64,000 nt of DNA. It comes from Peromyscus leucopus. Its lineage: Eukaryota > Chordata > Mammalia > Rodentia > Cricetidae. Under the pieces are notes generated by a model. The model was not told the origin of the DNA. It saw only the letters and a program-made list of their open reading frames with translations, and ran no database searches. Positions within the stretch are counted from its first letter, which is position 1, and each line of letters opens with the position of its first letter. Both the position numbers and the translations under genes were made by a program. This document shows positions 11,850 through 22,720 of this stretch, in pieces. The stretch is taken from positions 72,340,518-72,404,517 of the forward strand of contig NC_051063.1 in assembly GCF_004664715.2 (NCBI RefSeq), written 5' to 3'.

Positions 11850-13720
11850 GTCTGAAGAAGGCTCCTAAGGAGGCATGTGGACCTCCTGGAGCAAGTCTGA
11901 GCCCGGAGGCCAGGTAGTTCCACAAGTAGAGCAGGCAGGCCATGGGGGTGAGGGGAGGCCAGGGGCAGCTTCAATGCCATTCACTCACAAAAGCCCAGAA
12001 ACGGCCAATGGGACCCCTCTGGGCTCTAATACAGTCCTGTACCCACAGTAGTGACACAGTGGTTTCTCTCTTCCTCTTCACCCCTTCTACATCCTACTTG
12101 CCCCTAGCTACTAGGCTCTGCACATTGTGCTGCCGTGAGGGAATGACCTCTACCTCCCAGATGAGGCCATCACAGAGGCTAGGAACCCTGGGCTGCTGCA
12201 GCCAGCCCGTTGTGAAGTTAGTTTGAGACTCTTGTAGTCAGCAGTTTGGGCTACTGTGGGTTCAAATCACGGTGGAGGAATGGGGTTGAGGTTGATTTCT
12301 TCCAGGGCTGTCCTCCAGCCCACAGAGGGGCCGTTGAACCTCTTCACAGTGGCCATGGCAACTGCTTGTTTATTCCCACCTCCATATGAGATAATCTGGG
12401 GAACTCCTGCCATGGACAGCACTTTCAGCAAAATGGAATTCTGGAAATTTCCGAAGTGAGCCAGCAGTTGTTCTAAAGGCAGAGACCCAGGCAGCCTGCA
12501 AGGACTCAGCGTAGGCAAATAATGTCCTTTCCATCCTTCATCCCCTCTTGTGTGCTGCCCCCCCAAACCCCACGCCGCCATGTTCCATGCTCTCTGTCCA
12601 CACAGTTCCTCATTGTACCCCAAGACCAACTTTAAGGGTTACGGCTTCTACAAGAGCTGGCTGGACTGCCACACCCCCAGACACACAGCAGTGCGGCCAA
12701 GTTTCTAGGAATGGGTGCCCGGAGAGCATGCTAAACTGGGGGCTTCTGATTGGGGTGCAGTCTAGAGGCTTTCAAAGGGGCCTCTGCAGATCTGCCTCTT
12801 TACTGACTTTTGAAAACAATTCACTTGCTCCAGTCACTAATTCCTACAATGTTTGTGCAAAAGTGTGTGGAAAAGAGGGTGGGGACCCTGGAGGTGGGGG
12901 GTCGGGTGGAGGTGGGAGGTGTGTGTAGGGGTGGTCCCCTCCCCAGCACCTTGGGATTCTGCCTCCAACTACAGGGAAGACCCGAAAGACATACCTGTGC
13001 TGCTCTCTTGTGGTCAACTCAGGCATTGCATCAGGACTAGTCTTTAAGTAACCCCACCAAGACAGGACCACTTTCAACTGTAGGGATCACCTTTGACCTG
13101 GGCCAGGAATAAAGACCAGCCACCAGCTGTGGTTCTGAAGGGACCCAGCAGGAATTGTAGATTCCTCAGTAGTGAGCCCCACATGCTACTTGCTCCCAGC
13201 AGGGGTGACAGGAAGTCCTGTAGAGCATGCCAACAGCATCCTCAGGAAAGTGAGGCTGGAGGAAGGTGCACAGATGCTGGCTTGGCCACTGTCCGCCGTT
13301 GTCTATGGATTGCTCCCCGTGCCACGGGACCGTGGGAGGAGGGAGGGCCTGTGGCGCCATGAGGTTCTACCTGCAGATTGAGCGGTGTTCTCAACCTCCT
13401 CAACTCTTTCCTACCCTCCCTTTTAAGCTTCTCCCAAACTTTCCCTCAGCTCTGGATTCTCCTCTCTCCACCCTGCAGAATGGCTGCCTAGTTCCAGGCG
13501 ACTTCTTCCATACCTCTGACCTCTTAGTCTTGGCCATCAGTCTCCTCCTGAACAGGGAGAGATTCAGCAGGCCTAGGGAGTGAGACTCACCTATCCTGCC
13601 CCTTTCCCACGCTGCTTCCTCTGTTAATTCGCCATCCACCCAGCCCTAGTGTAGACACACGGGTCCAGGACTAACATCTTGGACTGGTTTCTCAGTCTGT
13701 TTTGCAGTGACCAAGTGGGG
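11850..13720. other. Unique DNA, no gene recognised
   Basis: No recognisable repeat or exon. A G-rich patch at about 12880-12940 has several GGG and GGGG runs. Open frames on both strands here are short and not protein-like. Confidence 0.4.
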
Positions 13721-13726
13721 TGTCTT

Positions 13727-14082
13727 AGGGTTTCTATTGACGTGAAGAGACACCATGACCATGGCAACTCTTATAAAGGAAAATATCTAATCGGGGCCGG
13801 CTTACAGTTCAGGGATACAGTCCATTATCATCATGGCGGGAAACTTGGTGGCGTGCAGGCAGACGTGGTGCTGGAGAAGAAACTGAGAGTTCTACATCTG
13901 GATCCATAGGCACCAGAAAAAGACTGCCACACTAGGCTTCGCTTGAGCATATGAGACCTCAAAGCCGGCCACCAAAGTGACACACTTCCTCCAGCAAGGC
14001 CACGCCTACCGATAGTGTCACTCCCTATGGGCCAAGCATTCAAACACATGAATCTAAGGAGGCCATTCCTATCCAAGCCTCC
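13727..14082 (-). mobile_element. ORR1/MT-type MaLR LTR
   Basis: Starts TGTCTTAGGGTTTCTATTGA on the forward strand and continues through AGACACCATGACCATGGCAA, CAGTCCATTATCATCATGGC, GTGACACACTTCCTCCAGCA and ATTCAAACACATGAATCTAA. This is the reverse complement of a rodent MaLR LTR. The same element recurs at 49226-49584 with TG...CA ends. Confidence 0.7.
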
Positions 14083-14234
14083 ACCGGGGGCAAACCTGTC
14101 CTTCTCTGACCAACTGCTTTTGGGTTCTTCCCTTCCATGATGCCTTGCTGTCCTTCCAGAAAGTGACATGGTTTGCTTGGCCAGACTGGGCTGTAGTGTG
14201 GTTAGCGTTCTCATCGCTGGCTCGAACACTTGAC

Positions 14235-14572
14235 ACCAACACCCCAAGGAGGTATTTACTTTGGCTGACAGACCCAGCGGTTTTAGCCCACGATGGCAGG
14301 GAGGGTGTGGCCAAGAAGAGCGGTTTGCATCACAGTGACGAGGAAGGGGAGAAAGTGAATATTATGGTCTCTCTTTCCTCTGTTTTGTTCTATTTGGGCC
14401 TCCGACTGGATTTCAGATGGCACTGCCCACCTTCAGGGCAGGTCACCCCTCTCTCCTCTCTAGACACCCCCTGACAGACACACGACACACCGGAGGGAGG
14501 CTTTATTAATCTCCTGGTTACTTCTTTGTCCATTCAGATTGACAATCAAGATTAGCCATTACAGGTGGCTTT
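14235..14572 (-). mobile_element. Rodent medium-reiteration repeat (second type)
   Basis: Reads as the reverse complement of the element at 50262-50625. Shared blocks are GGCACTGCCCACCTTCAGGG, CTCTAGACACCCCCTGACAG and CAGATTGACAATCAAGATTA. It is a MaLR- or URR1-related rodent repeat; the exact name is not verified. Confidence 0.55.
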
Positions 14573-14579
14573 GGGTTTG

Positions 14580-15450
14580 GGGTACCCCAGGGCAGAGGCA
14601 CTAGAGAAGCTACACCAGTACAGATTTAGGGGCACCCACAATCCCCACAAGAGACCAAACCAAGCCAAGTCCACCCTGACCAGATCCCAGATGCTAGGAT
14701 ATTGGGTGAATACTGACTGAATGCTGAACATTTTTTGGAAGGTCTAGTGTGTGGTCCTGGGCTTCAGGCCTTGGGTCTGCCTAGCTGTCTGTCTAGCCAT
14801 CCAGGCCCTTCACCTTCAGAGCTGCCCACCTCTCTCACACCTGCTGATGACCCTCTGGAGTAGAGGTTTCCCAGCTCAGCATCCGAAGGGAACCTGTGTA
14901 GCCTCCACTGAGAAGTGATCCATTAAGTACTTCCTCGGTAGCCTGAGTTAGGCATGTGCTAAGCTGTCTGTGGACAGGCTGTGCCCATCCCAGCATTGAG
15001 GAACACATAGATGGGTCCCCACTGTGGTCAGAATCCTCCTGTCCTCCTGCTGTCCCCACTCACTCAGCCTGTCCACCTGCCTCTCGCAGCTTGTCCCCTG
15101 CCCCCCAAATCTGCACAGCCTCCATGACATCCCATGCATTTACCTCCCAGGTTGCTAATGCCTACTGCAGGTCTATACCATTGGTTGTGATATCAAAACT
15201 ATTCAAATTTAAATGACTGGGGGGGGGGGAATTATTTTTAGTTCCAAAACTATAATTTGGTCCATTTTCAAGCCTGCCTGCCTGCTATTTTATTTTCATA
15301 GAATATTGTTCTTTCAATATACTTTGTATTCCTTTTCATGCATTTAATCTTTTTAAACATCAGGTTTATAATTTGATCTGGACCATTGCTAGCAAGTGCC
15401 AGGGAACCCAATTACCCTGGTGATTGTATCTACTTACTTTCCCTATTTTG
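14580..15450. other. Unique DNA, no gene recognised
   Basis: No clear repeat or exon. A run of about 11 G occurs near 15219. DNA after 15230 is AT-rich. Confidence 0.4.
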
Positions 15451-15454
15451 AGTG

Positions 15455-15625
15455 GGAAATGAGACCTTTAACTTTCAAGAACTGATATAAAAGTGGAGGG
15501 GAGATGCTGGGAGGTAGAAGGGACAGGGGAGATTGCGAGAAAGGAGAGGAACAGGCAGGGAATGTTGTAAGGAAACCCGCTGCTGTGTACGCAAACTGAA
15601 AAATAAATATTCAGTAAATAAGTAA
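15455..15625 (+). mobile_element. Possible old L1 3' end
   Basis: TTTCAAGAACTGATATAAAA, then GAGGGGAGATGCTGGGAGGT, then a G/A-rich stretch ending in AAAATAAATATTCAGTAAAT resembles a rodent L1 3' UTR tail. It is too diverged to be certain. Confidence 0.35.
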
Positions 15626-16059
15626 TGAAGAGGTTCTGGTTTTCCTTGAGTGCCGTTGACATTTTCCAAAGGGCATTCATGTGCTCCAGGGAAGAGCCTC
15701 TGGAGCTGGAATGAGACCCAGCCTTAGAAACAGAGTCTCTTTGGAAGTGGGAGGGATTTGCTCGCTTTGGTGGGATCTGGTTAGGATGGGTTCCACTTTG
15801 AACTAAGGGCCTCTTTTGTTCGTCTTTTGGGCAGAGCCAGGTTTGTTCCAGGCATGTCTTTTGTGTTACCTGGTTTTGCTTGGCAGAAGTAGTGTTGCTG
15901 CACCCACTCCGCCCAGGTCTTCTTGGCCTCATCTAGATCAAAGCTTCCCTTATGGACATTTAAGGTGCAGCTTACAGCTGAGGACGTGTATGTGCACGTG
16001 ACATTTTCCCGACTTCTGTGGCATTGGCTTGGAAATTCTCCCATAGCTGGTACCATCAC

Positions 16060-16160
16060 TTCTACTTTGCTTGGATGGAGCCTAGCACCCTCCCCCCCCC
16101 CCCCCCGCCCCCCCGCACACTGGGCAGGCCTTCTACCACTGAGCTACATCATCAGTCCTC
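16060..16160 (-). mobile_element. ID-type SINE fragment with poly(C) tract
   Basis: GGGCAGGCCTTCTACCACTG followed by AGCTACATCATCAGTCCTC is the reverse complement of an ID 5' end. A C-rich homopolymer (about 16092-16117) lies where the central part of the element is expected. Confidence 0.55.
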
Positions 16161-16261
16161 TTTTGACATTGTTTTTTGTAGGTACTGTATGCGTGTGTGC
16201 GTGTTCATGTGCGTGCACGCGTATGTGGGGATGCAGGTGCACATACCTCCACACGAGTGAG

Positions 16262-16703
16262 GTCACAGGCTCAGGTGTTTGAACACTTGACTCCCAGCTG
16301 GAGGCGCTGTTTCAGGAGGCCGTGGAAACCTTAGGAGGTGGGGCCTTGTTGGAGGAAGTGGGTCATTGGGGGCTCTGACTTCATCAATGATTTCCTCCAT
16401 TGACAGTGTGATTGGAGATAGCCGGAGATGAGCCCTAGCTTGGGAAAGTAGATCATGGAGGTATGCGGTGGAAGGGCGCTTGGTTCCTGCCCCTTCTGGT
16501 CTCCCTCTCTCTGCTTCCTGTCTTCCACGAGGGGAACTTTTTCCTCTGCCGTGGTGAACTGCTTTACCGCAGGCCCAGATGCCCAGAACCAAGTGGCCCT
16601 GGGCTGAAATCTCAAAGACCGTGAGCCAAAGTCAACCTTTCTTCCTTCAAATTATTTATCTCGGGCATTTGTCACAAAGACTAAGAGCTAACTAACTCAA
16701 ATC
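16262..16703 (+). mobile_element. Rodent MaLR LTR (MT/ORR1-like)
   Basis: Blocks: CAGGTGTTTGAACACTTGAC, CCAGCTGGAGGCGCTGTTTC, TTGGAGGAAGTGGGTCATTG, then an LTR-like end GTGAGCCAAAGTCAACCTTT and GGCATTTGTCACAAAGACTA. The layout (U3, then a poly(A)-region-like block, then a short terminus) fits a full-length but diverged MaLR LTR with a worn 5' end. Confidence 0.65.
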
Positions 16704-16859
16704 CCTTCATTTTCGAAGGCTAGGTGAGATTTTGTTGGACATAGAATTGCAGGTTAGTCCTTCTTCTTTCAGGGTGTTATGTACGTCGTTTCTGTTGAAA
16801 AGCTGATTTCAGGGTTGTTGTTGTTGTTCCATGGAAGGGGTATATTTTCTCTGTGGCTT

Positions 16860-17012
16860 TTTTTTTTTTTTTTAAAAAAACAAGATCTCACTCTGCATCC
16901 CTATCTGGCCTGGAACTTGCAACATAGACATGGCTGGCATTGAACTCACAGAGATCCACCTGCTTCTGCCTCCCCAGTGCTGGGATCAAAGGCGTGCACA
17001 CCATGCCCAGTT
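16860..17012 (-). mobile_element. B1 SINE
   Basis: A T-run is followed by AAGATCTCACTCTGCATCCC, TTGAACTCACAGAGATCCAC and TGGGATCAAAGGCGTGCACA. This is the reverse complement of B1, a 7SL-derived SINE. Several substitutions suggest an older subfamily. Confidence 0.8.
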
Positions 17013-17214
17013 CCCTGTAGCAACTTAAAACATATCTTTATGCATTATTTTACCAGTTTAATTCTAACAAGTTATGGTTTCTTCTATATTTATCTTGCTT
17101 AGGTCATATAGTGATTTTTAATCTGTGCACTAATGTCTCCAGTTTGGGAAGACTGTCAGCTGTTAATCTTTTTATTCACTTTTTAAAAACTACTGTACAA
17201 AACACGGGCCCCCA

Positions 17215-17815
17215 TTATGCTTTTTTATTCAGGTTTATTATTATACTCGACTCACTCATGTTCACTTGCCCCATCGCTCTCTCTTATTTCCCCCTCCCCC
17301 TGGTCCTTTTCTTCCTTCCAAAAAGTGTATGTGCAAGTATGTACATGTTTATAGTCTAGATATTGCTTATATCTAAATGTGACTTTTTTTTTTGTCTTCT
17401 GAGCCTGGCTTATTTCCAGGATTTTTCCTGCAAAGAACATACTTTTGTTCTTCTCTATGGGTGAATGAAGCTGTGCTGGATACATCCTCCACATTGTCTT
17501 TAGCTGTTCATTGTTGATGGAGACCTAGGCTGGTTCCATACCTTGGGTCTGTGAATGGTGTCCAATAAACACACATGTGCAAGTGTCTCTGTGCCATGCT
17601 GACGTTGCCGCCTTTGGACATATGCCCAGGATGCCCAGGAGTGGTATAGCAAGATCATATGGTAGTTCTATTTTTAGGTTGTTGGTTTTTTTTTTTTTTT
17701 TTTTAGGCATGTCCTTACTAATTTCTAGAGGGGCTTGAATTCATCTTCCCATGAGCAGGGTACAAATAGTCCTTCCAGCCACATCTTCACCAGCATTTGT
17801 AGAATCTTGGCCTTC
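17215..17815 (-). mobile_element. L1 LINE 3' fragment (end of ORF2 and 3' UTR)
   Basis: The minus strand encodes broken pieces of the L1 ORF2 C-terminus. The stretch ELPYDLAIPLLGI is at 17640-17685 and a TCTCVFIG segment follows. Further downstream on the minus strand, about 17440-17495, is an MWRMYPAQLHSPIEKN segment that matches the usual MWYIYTMEYYSAIK region. Frames are shifted, stops are present and only the 3' end remains, so it is dead. The forward strand carries the matching hallmarks, for example GGATGCCCAGGAGTGGTATA. Confidence 0.8.
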
Positions 17816-17819
17816 CCAT

Positions 17820-18600
17820 CCTGGGGCCTCTCACGCTCTCCAGAGCCTTCAGCAAATGCATTCGTGATCTTATCCTCGGTAGGAAGGATGTTCTCGGAAA
17901 GCTGAGTTCTCCCCAGCACCATGCGGAGACATTGGAGAATGAAGAGAGCCTATCTGACCAAGAGACACACACATCTTTAGAGCAGGCTACAGAAAGCTTG
18001 TCCCCAATTCCCATGAGAAGGTGCTCACCTGAGGGACAAAGGTAAACAGCTCCATGAGGACCAGGGTCACTCCAGTGATGAAAGGCCCCCGGAACTCTTG
18101 AGTCTCAGCCCCTCATCTCAGGGGAATTCAGACCTCACGAGCTCAGCTCCATTAGCAGAAACAAGGACACAAAGACTTTAAACCAAGGTTCCAGTGGAGG
18201 CAGTGAGGGGGCCTCAAACGGGAGGGCAGCGGAGCTGGGAAGAGCTCATCTGTGGCCAGGGTCAGAGCCTGGAATTGAGTTTTCAGGAGTGAATCTGAAT
18301 AGCAAAGACAAATTGACATCATTAAGAACGGAACAGTGGCCATGCCCCCTCCCCCCGCAACAAGGACACCAGGGAACATTGCAGATGACAGGGAGAAAAG
18401 AGGACAAGAGCCAGGGCTTGGGCGACTGTGAACTGCTGTCTCCTGGTCACGGCAGGGCCATTGCGCTCACGATCACACAGCAACGGTGTTTGCCTGAACA
18501 AGACCCACACAATGTCAAGCCGTTCAAAATTCCAGCTCAGACGGCAGAGAGTCTCACAAGACCCAACTCCTAACTGAGAGTTATTGGCTGTTGATGGTTC
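17820..18600. other. Unique DNA, no gene recognised
   Basis: No repeat or exon recognised. Confidence 0.4.
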
Positions 18601-18606
18601 TTGGGG

Positions 18607-18631
18607 ACGGGGGGGGGGGGAGGGGGGGGAG
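18607..18631. repeat. G-rich homopolymer tract
   Basis: Two G runs (about 12 and 8) separated by one A. Length in such runs is prone to sequencing error. Confidence 0.8.
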
Positions 18632-18887
18632 AATCACTTTTTGTTAGGGGTGTGGCCTCTCTCAGTCTGTGTTCTCAGTGAGAAACACAAATTCATCTCT
18701 CTTGTGTTTGAGCCACAGTGTAGTTTGCCTCTATGTGTAGCCCAACACGACCCTCCTCTAGCAGATACAAATGTCAGTCTGCACACTGGAATATGCTTTG
18801 AGGAGAAAGTGGCCCACGATAGCCACTCTTCAGGGTTGATGGATCAAAAGGACTTGTGTAGTTGACAATAAAAACTTGAAGGCTTAG

Positions 18888-19062
18888 CCTGACTGTGGAG
18901 GTGCATGCCTTAATCCCAGCACTCGGGAGGCAGAGGCAGGTAGATCTCTGTGAGTTTGAGGCCAGCCTGGTCTACAGAGCAAAATCTAGGACAGGGAACC
19001 AAAACTACAAGGAGAAACCCTGTCTCAAAACAAACAAACAAACAAACAAACAAAAACAACCT
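18888..19062 (+). mobile_element. B1 SINE with (CAAA)n tail
   Basis: GCCTGACTGTGGAGGTGCAT, CCAGCACTCGGGAGGCAGAG, GGCCAGCCTGGTCTACAGAG and AGGAGAAACCCTGTCTCAAA are the standard B1 blocks in order. The 3' tail is a run of CAAA units. Confidence 0.9.
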
Positions 19063-19157
19063 TCAAAGGTTACAGTTCTGAAGCCGGACATCCATGGTAT
19101 CTGTGAGATACAGGAGATGAGTCAGATACTGGGAGGAGAGGAGCTTTTAAATATTTA

Positions 19158-19225
19158 TCAGTCCTGGAGCTCAAGCCCAGAACCTCAGCATGCTGGTCCG
19201 CACTCCACTACAGGGCTATGTTTCA
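19158..19225 (-). mobile_element. ID-like SINE fragment
   Basis: CAGTCCTGGAGCTCAAGCCC, then CACTCCACTACAGGGCTATG, resembles a diverged reverse-complement ID element. Confidence 0.4.
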
Positions 19226-19344
19226 CATAAAGATCATCCTTGCCTCCAAGACATTAACATAAATAGAAAGGGAAATGATACACAGCCTAGGACCTACTGG
19301 GAAGTGCTACTTACACATCTCATTTTCCAGTCATTCCTGTGTGT

Positions 19345-19795
19345 TTGACTTAATTGATATGTCATGTCACTCATACCTCAGCATGCATATCATGCCGTAT
19401 GTTATTTCAGTGACAGTAATGGTCATGTCCATCATACATTATATCATATTATATCATGTCACCATATCATGTAGTGTCATGCCCTATTATGTCAACTATT
19501 TATTTCATGTCACATTAATCATGTCATACCATGTCACATGTTAAGAATATATATCATATCTCATGCTATGGCGATCATGTCTTACCACATGTCTTACCAT
19601 ATTGTAGCATATCATGTCATGTTGACAGTATATCATATTAGATCACATCATTCATGAGATCATGCCATGTCATGTCATATTGTGGAAGGTCATGCTATAC
19701 CATTCCACATCATGTCATATTATGTAAAAAATACCATGTATCATGTCATGTCAATCATATCATTTCTTATGTCATATCATATGCCATCATATGAA
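19345..19795. repeat. Degenerate CATGT/CATAT-rich tandem repeat
   Basis: Some 450 bp dominated by short words CATGTCA, CATATCA, CATGCC and ATCATGTC with irregular spacing. No single period is conserved, which points to an old satellite-like expansion of a 5- to 10-bp unit. Confidence 0.75.
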
Positions 19796-20047
19796 CACCT
19801 CTACACACTGCTCAAACACACACACACAGACCCATAGTTAATGCAGCACAGGTCATTTTCCCTGGCCCACTCCATTAATCTCACTGCAGCTCAGTCTCCA
19901 TGTTACAGGACTGTATCTAAACCAAGTTCTTTAAGTCATTCCGGATGCACAGATGCTCCACAGGCTGTGGCTATGAGACTTATTAGCTGTAGTGATCCCT
20001 CAGAGATGAGACAGCCAATACGAGAAGACCTCTGCAGCCAGCCCCAG

Positions 20048-20320
20048 GGCTGGAGATCTGGCTCACTCAGGAAAGTGCTGCTTGCGCGTGTGTGAGGACC
20101 TGACCGAGTTCAAGTCCCAGGGCCACAGTACACAGGCTGGGCATGGCAGCGCAAGCTTGCAGTCCCAGTGCAGACACACAGAGACAAGAGGGTCTCTATG
20201 GCTTGCTGGCCAGCCAGCGTAGCCATGAATGAGGAAAAGACCTTATCACAAAAAACAAGGTGGGCAGCTCCTGAGGAAGGACACCCAGTGTTGACCTCTG
20301 GCCTCCATGTGTTCATGTCC
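20048..20320 (+). mobile_element. B3-like composite SINE, 5' part (split by LTR)
   Basis: Blocks: GGGCTGGAGATCTGGCTCAC (tRNA-like A box), CTGACCGAGTTCAAGTCCCA (B box), a central B1-like section near GGGCATGGCAGCGCAAGC, then GTGTTGACCTCTGGCCTCCA. The element breaks at 20320, where an LTR is inserted, and resumes at 20790 with the expected CATGCACCTGTATTCACA and a (CA)n tail to about 20888. Confidence 0.75.
20315..20320. repeat. Left 6-bp target-site duplication ATGTCC
   Basis: ATGTCC immediately precedes the LTR and is repeated exactly at 20790-20795 on the other side. Confidence 0.85.
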
Positions 20321-20789
20321 TGTAGCACCAATCTTAACGGGTCTTATTAATAAAATCAAATCTGGGCTGAGTATTGGGGTGAATGCTAGAAGATCAGAAA
20401 GGCAGAACAAGTCACAGCTACTTCACCTTGCCAGTTCCTTAGCTGATCCTGTTTCCTCAGACTGGATGCCTCTCAGCTGAACTGTGCTGCTCAAAAGCCT
20501 AAAAGCTTAACCAGGCTATAGTTCCTCATCCTCACGCCTTAAATATCTTTCTGCTTCCTGCCATCACTTCCTGGGATTAAAGGCATGAGTCACCATGCTT
20601 GGCTGTTTCCAGTCTGACCTTGAACACACAGAGATCCAGGCAGATCTCTGCCTCTGGAATGCTAGGATTAAAGGCGTGTGCTACCACTGCCTGACCTCTA
20701 TGTTTAATATCGTGACTGTTCTGTTCTCTGACCCCAGATAAGTTTATTAGATTGCATAATATTTTGGGGACCACAATACCACCACCACA
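20321..20789 (-). mobile_element. Solo ERV LTR, TGTGGTG family
   Basis: A 469-bp unit starts TGTAGCACC and ends ACCACCACA on the forward strand, so both ends have the TG...CA form. It is flanked by exact ATGTCC duplications. On the minus strand it begins TGTGGTGGTGGTATTGTG and contains AATAAACTTATCTGG, like the LTR at 59203-59634 (there TGTGGTGATATATATTGTG and AATAAAACTTATCTGAG). Strand is assigned by that related copy, which has a polypurine tract just before its TG. Two B1-like segments lie inside at about 20567-20700. The 6-bp duplication suggests a class II (ERVK-like) integrase. No internal viral genes remain. Confidence 0.85.
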
Positions 20790-20845
20790 ATGTCCCCCTT
20801 CTCATGCACCTGTATTCACATCTACTTGTACACATGTACCCACAC

Positions 20846-20888
<43 letters not shown>
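20790..20888 (+). mobile_element. B3-like SINE, 3' part with (CA)n tail
   Basis: Continuation of the SINE broken at 20320. It begins with the second ATGTCC and ends in a (CA)n run at about 20850-20888. Confidence 0.7.
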
Positions 20889-20891
<3 letters not shown>

Positions 20892-21354
20892 TCCTCAAAT
20901 CAAAAACCCAAACCCCCACCAACCACAGCATCTTAATGTCACAGTATTAGTTGTAACTAGGTCAGTGGGTCAGGGACATGGGCAAGCTCAGCTGGGCAGT
21001 TCTCCTGGTCTTGGCTGAGTTTGTTGGCTTGTCTGCTGGTCAGTCATGGGCTGGCTGGGATGGAGGGATGTGGCGGGAATTCTGGGCTCACCCGGCTCTG
21101 CCTCATGTTGCTTGTCATCCAGGAGCAGCTGTGGCTTCTGACTTCTGCTGTGCCACGCTTAGCCAGTCACATGGAGTCAAGGGAGGGAGCAGAATGCCAC
21201 CGTAAGCAAGAGGGTGATATCAGCTCATGGTCAGGGTAGGGCTCGAGGGCACTTGTTCTGTTTCTAAGACAGGATTCATGAGCTGGGAGTCATCCAGGAA
21301 GGCAGGCCAGGCAGAGCCACCAATGTCACTCAGCAGGAAGAAAAAATGGCTACT

Positions 21355-21580
21355 AGGATCTTTTCTTTTTGAAGAGAGGGCCCCACATATCCCAGGCTGA
21401 CCTTGAACTTGCTATGCAGCCAAAGATGACCTTGTACTTCTGATCCTCCTGCCTCTACTTTCTAAGTGCTGGGCCTACAAACATACACCATCACATCCAG
21501 TTTATTCAGTGCTGGGAACAGAACACAGAGCTTTGTGCATGCGAGACGAGCATTCTACCAACTGAGCTGGACCCCCAGAT
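21355..21580 (-). mobile_element. B4 SINE (B1-ID fusion)
   Basis: A reverse-complement B1-like half (CCCAGGCTGACCTTGAACTT, CTAAGTGCTGGGCCTACAAA) is followed directly by a reverse-complement ID half (AGTGCTGGGAACAGAACACA, CATTCTACCAACTGAGCTGG). That order on the minus strand is ID then B1, the B4 arrangement. Confidence 0.75.
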
Positions 21581-21589
21581 CCTCATAGA

Positions 21590-22200
21590 CTTTTAACTCC
21601 CCCAAAGACTTAAACTGTTTAGGTAACTAGGGTAAATCAATACTAACCACTCCAAGATAAACCAATTCCAACATGAAATGCTAAGCTTACCTAGTTTTTA
21701 AGTTCAAGAACCTTGTTTAGGAACAAGCAAAAAGATTCAGAAAGATCTGAAAAGAATTCCCCCTTTCTCAACAGTCACTCCCCTTTCTGACTGAGACCAG
21801 TAGATGGTAAAGGGAAGAGGATCAAACATCAGAACTCAGGAGAGCCCAGGAGCTCACTCAATAAGTCAGTGGCACAGGGATCCTCAGCAAAAGGCCTGAA
21901 CACAAAAGGAGACAAGAGAATACATGAGAGATGGCAAGGCTTGGGATGCTCAAAGCAGCGCAGCTCAGAGCTTGCCAAAACCCTGGGAAGAGTGTGCCAG
22001 GCCCCATTGTCCTGCAGTGTCTGCAGTCATGAACTTCAAGAGCTGGATAGGGCTGGTGCCAGCCACCAAGCCAGAGCTCCCCTGCTCCCAGATTAGGAAT
22101 TCATAAATAACTGTGGGCGTCCAAGAAAGCAAAGCATGTTCCAGGCCTAGCTGAATATGCCAAGTTCAAGTACAGACACACAGTGTAAGCAAGAGAAATA
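21590..22200. other. Unique DNA, no gene recognised
   Basis: Purine-rich unique DNA without a recognised repeat. Short frames near 21869-22106 are unremarkable. Confidence 0.4.
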
Positions 22201-22205
22201 AATAT

Positions 22206-22720
22206 GCACATCCTTGGGAATGGAGAGGATGAGGGGCCTGCACATCCTTTGGAATGGAGAGGATGAGGGCCCTGCACATCCTTGGAAATGGAGAGGATGA
22301 GGACCCTGCACATTCTTGGGAATGGAGAGGATGAGGACCCTGCACATTCTTGGGAATGGAGAGGATGAGAGGCCCTGCATATCCTTGAGAATGGAGAGGA
22401 TGAGGACCCTGCACATCCCTGGGAATGGAGAGGATGAGGGGCCTGCACTGCACATCCTTGGGAATGGAGAGGATGAGGGGCCTGCACATCCTTTGGAATG
22501 GAGAGGATGAGGGCCCTGCACATCCTTGGGAATGGAGAGGATGAGGGCCCTGCACATCCTTGGGAATGGAGAGGATGAGGGCCCTGCACATCCCTGGGAA
22601 TAGAGAGGATAAGGGGCCTGCACATCCCTGGGAATAGAGAGGATGAGGGCCCTGCACATCCTTGGGAATGGAGAGGATGAGGCCCTGCACATCCTTGGGA
22701 ATGGAAGAGGATGAGGGCCC
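22206..22720. repeat. 34-bp minisatellite, about 15 copies
   Basis: Tandem copies start GCACATCCTTGGGAATGGAG and continue AGGATGAGGGCCCT, with a 34-bp period (for example starts at 22518 and 22552). Variants include CCTTTGGAATG, CCCTGGGAATAG and one copy with an extra CTGCACT near 22444. The unit has no stop in the minus frames and 34 is not divisible by three, so three long minus-strand frames (up to 248 codons) run through it. These are not genes. Confidence 0.95.

Noticed and set aside
17440..17815. L1 ORF2 as a live gene
   Set aside because: Frameshifts and stops, and only the C-terminal end and 3' UTR remain. It is a dead fragment.
22206..22720. CRISPR-like regular repeats
   Set aside because: Repeats are contiguous with no unique spacers, and the genome is mammalian.
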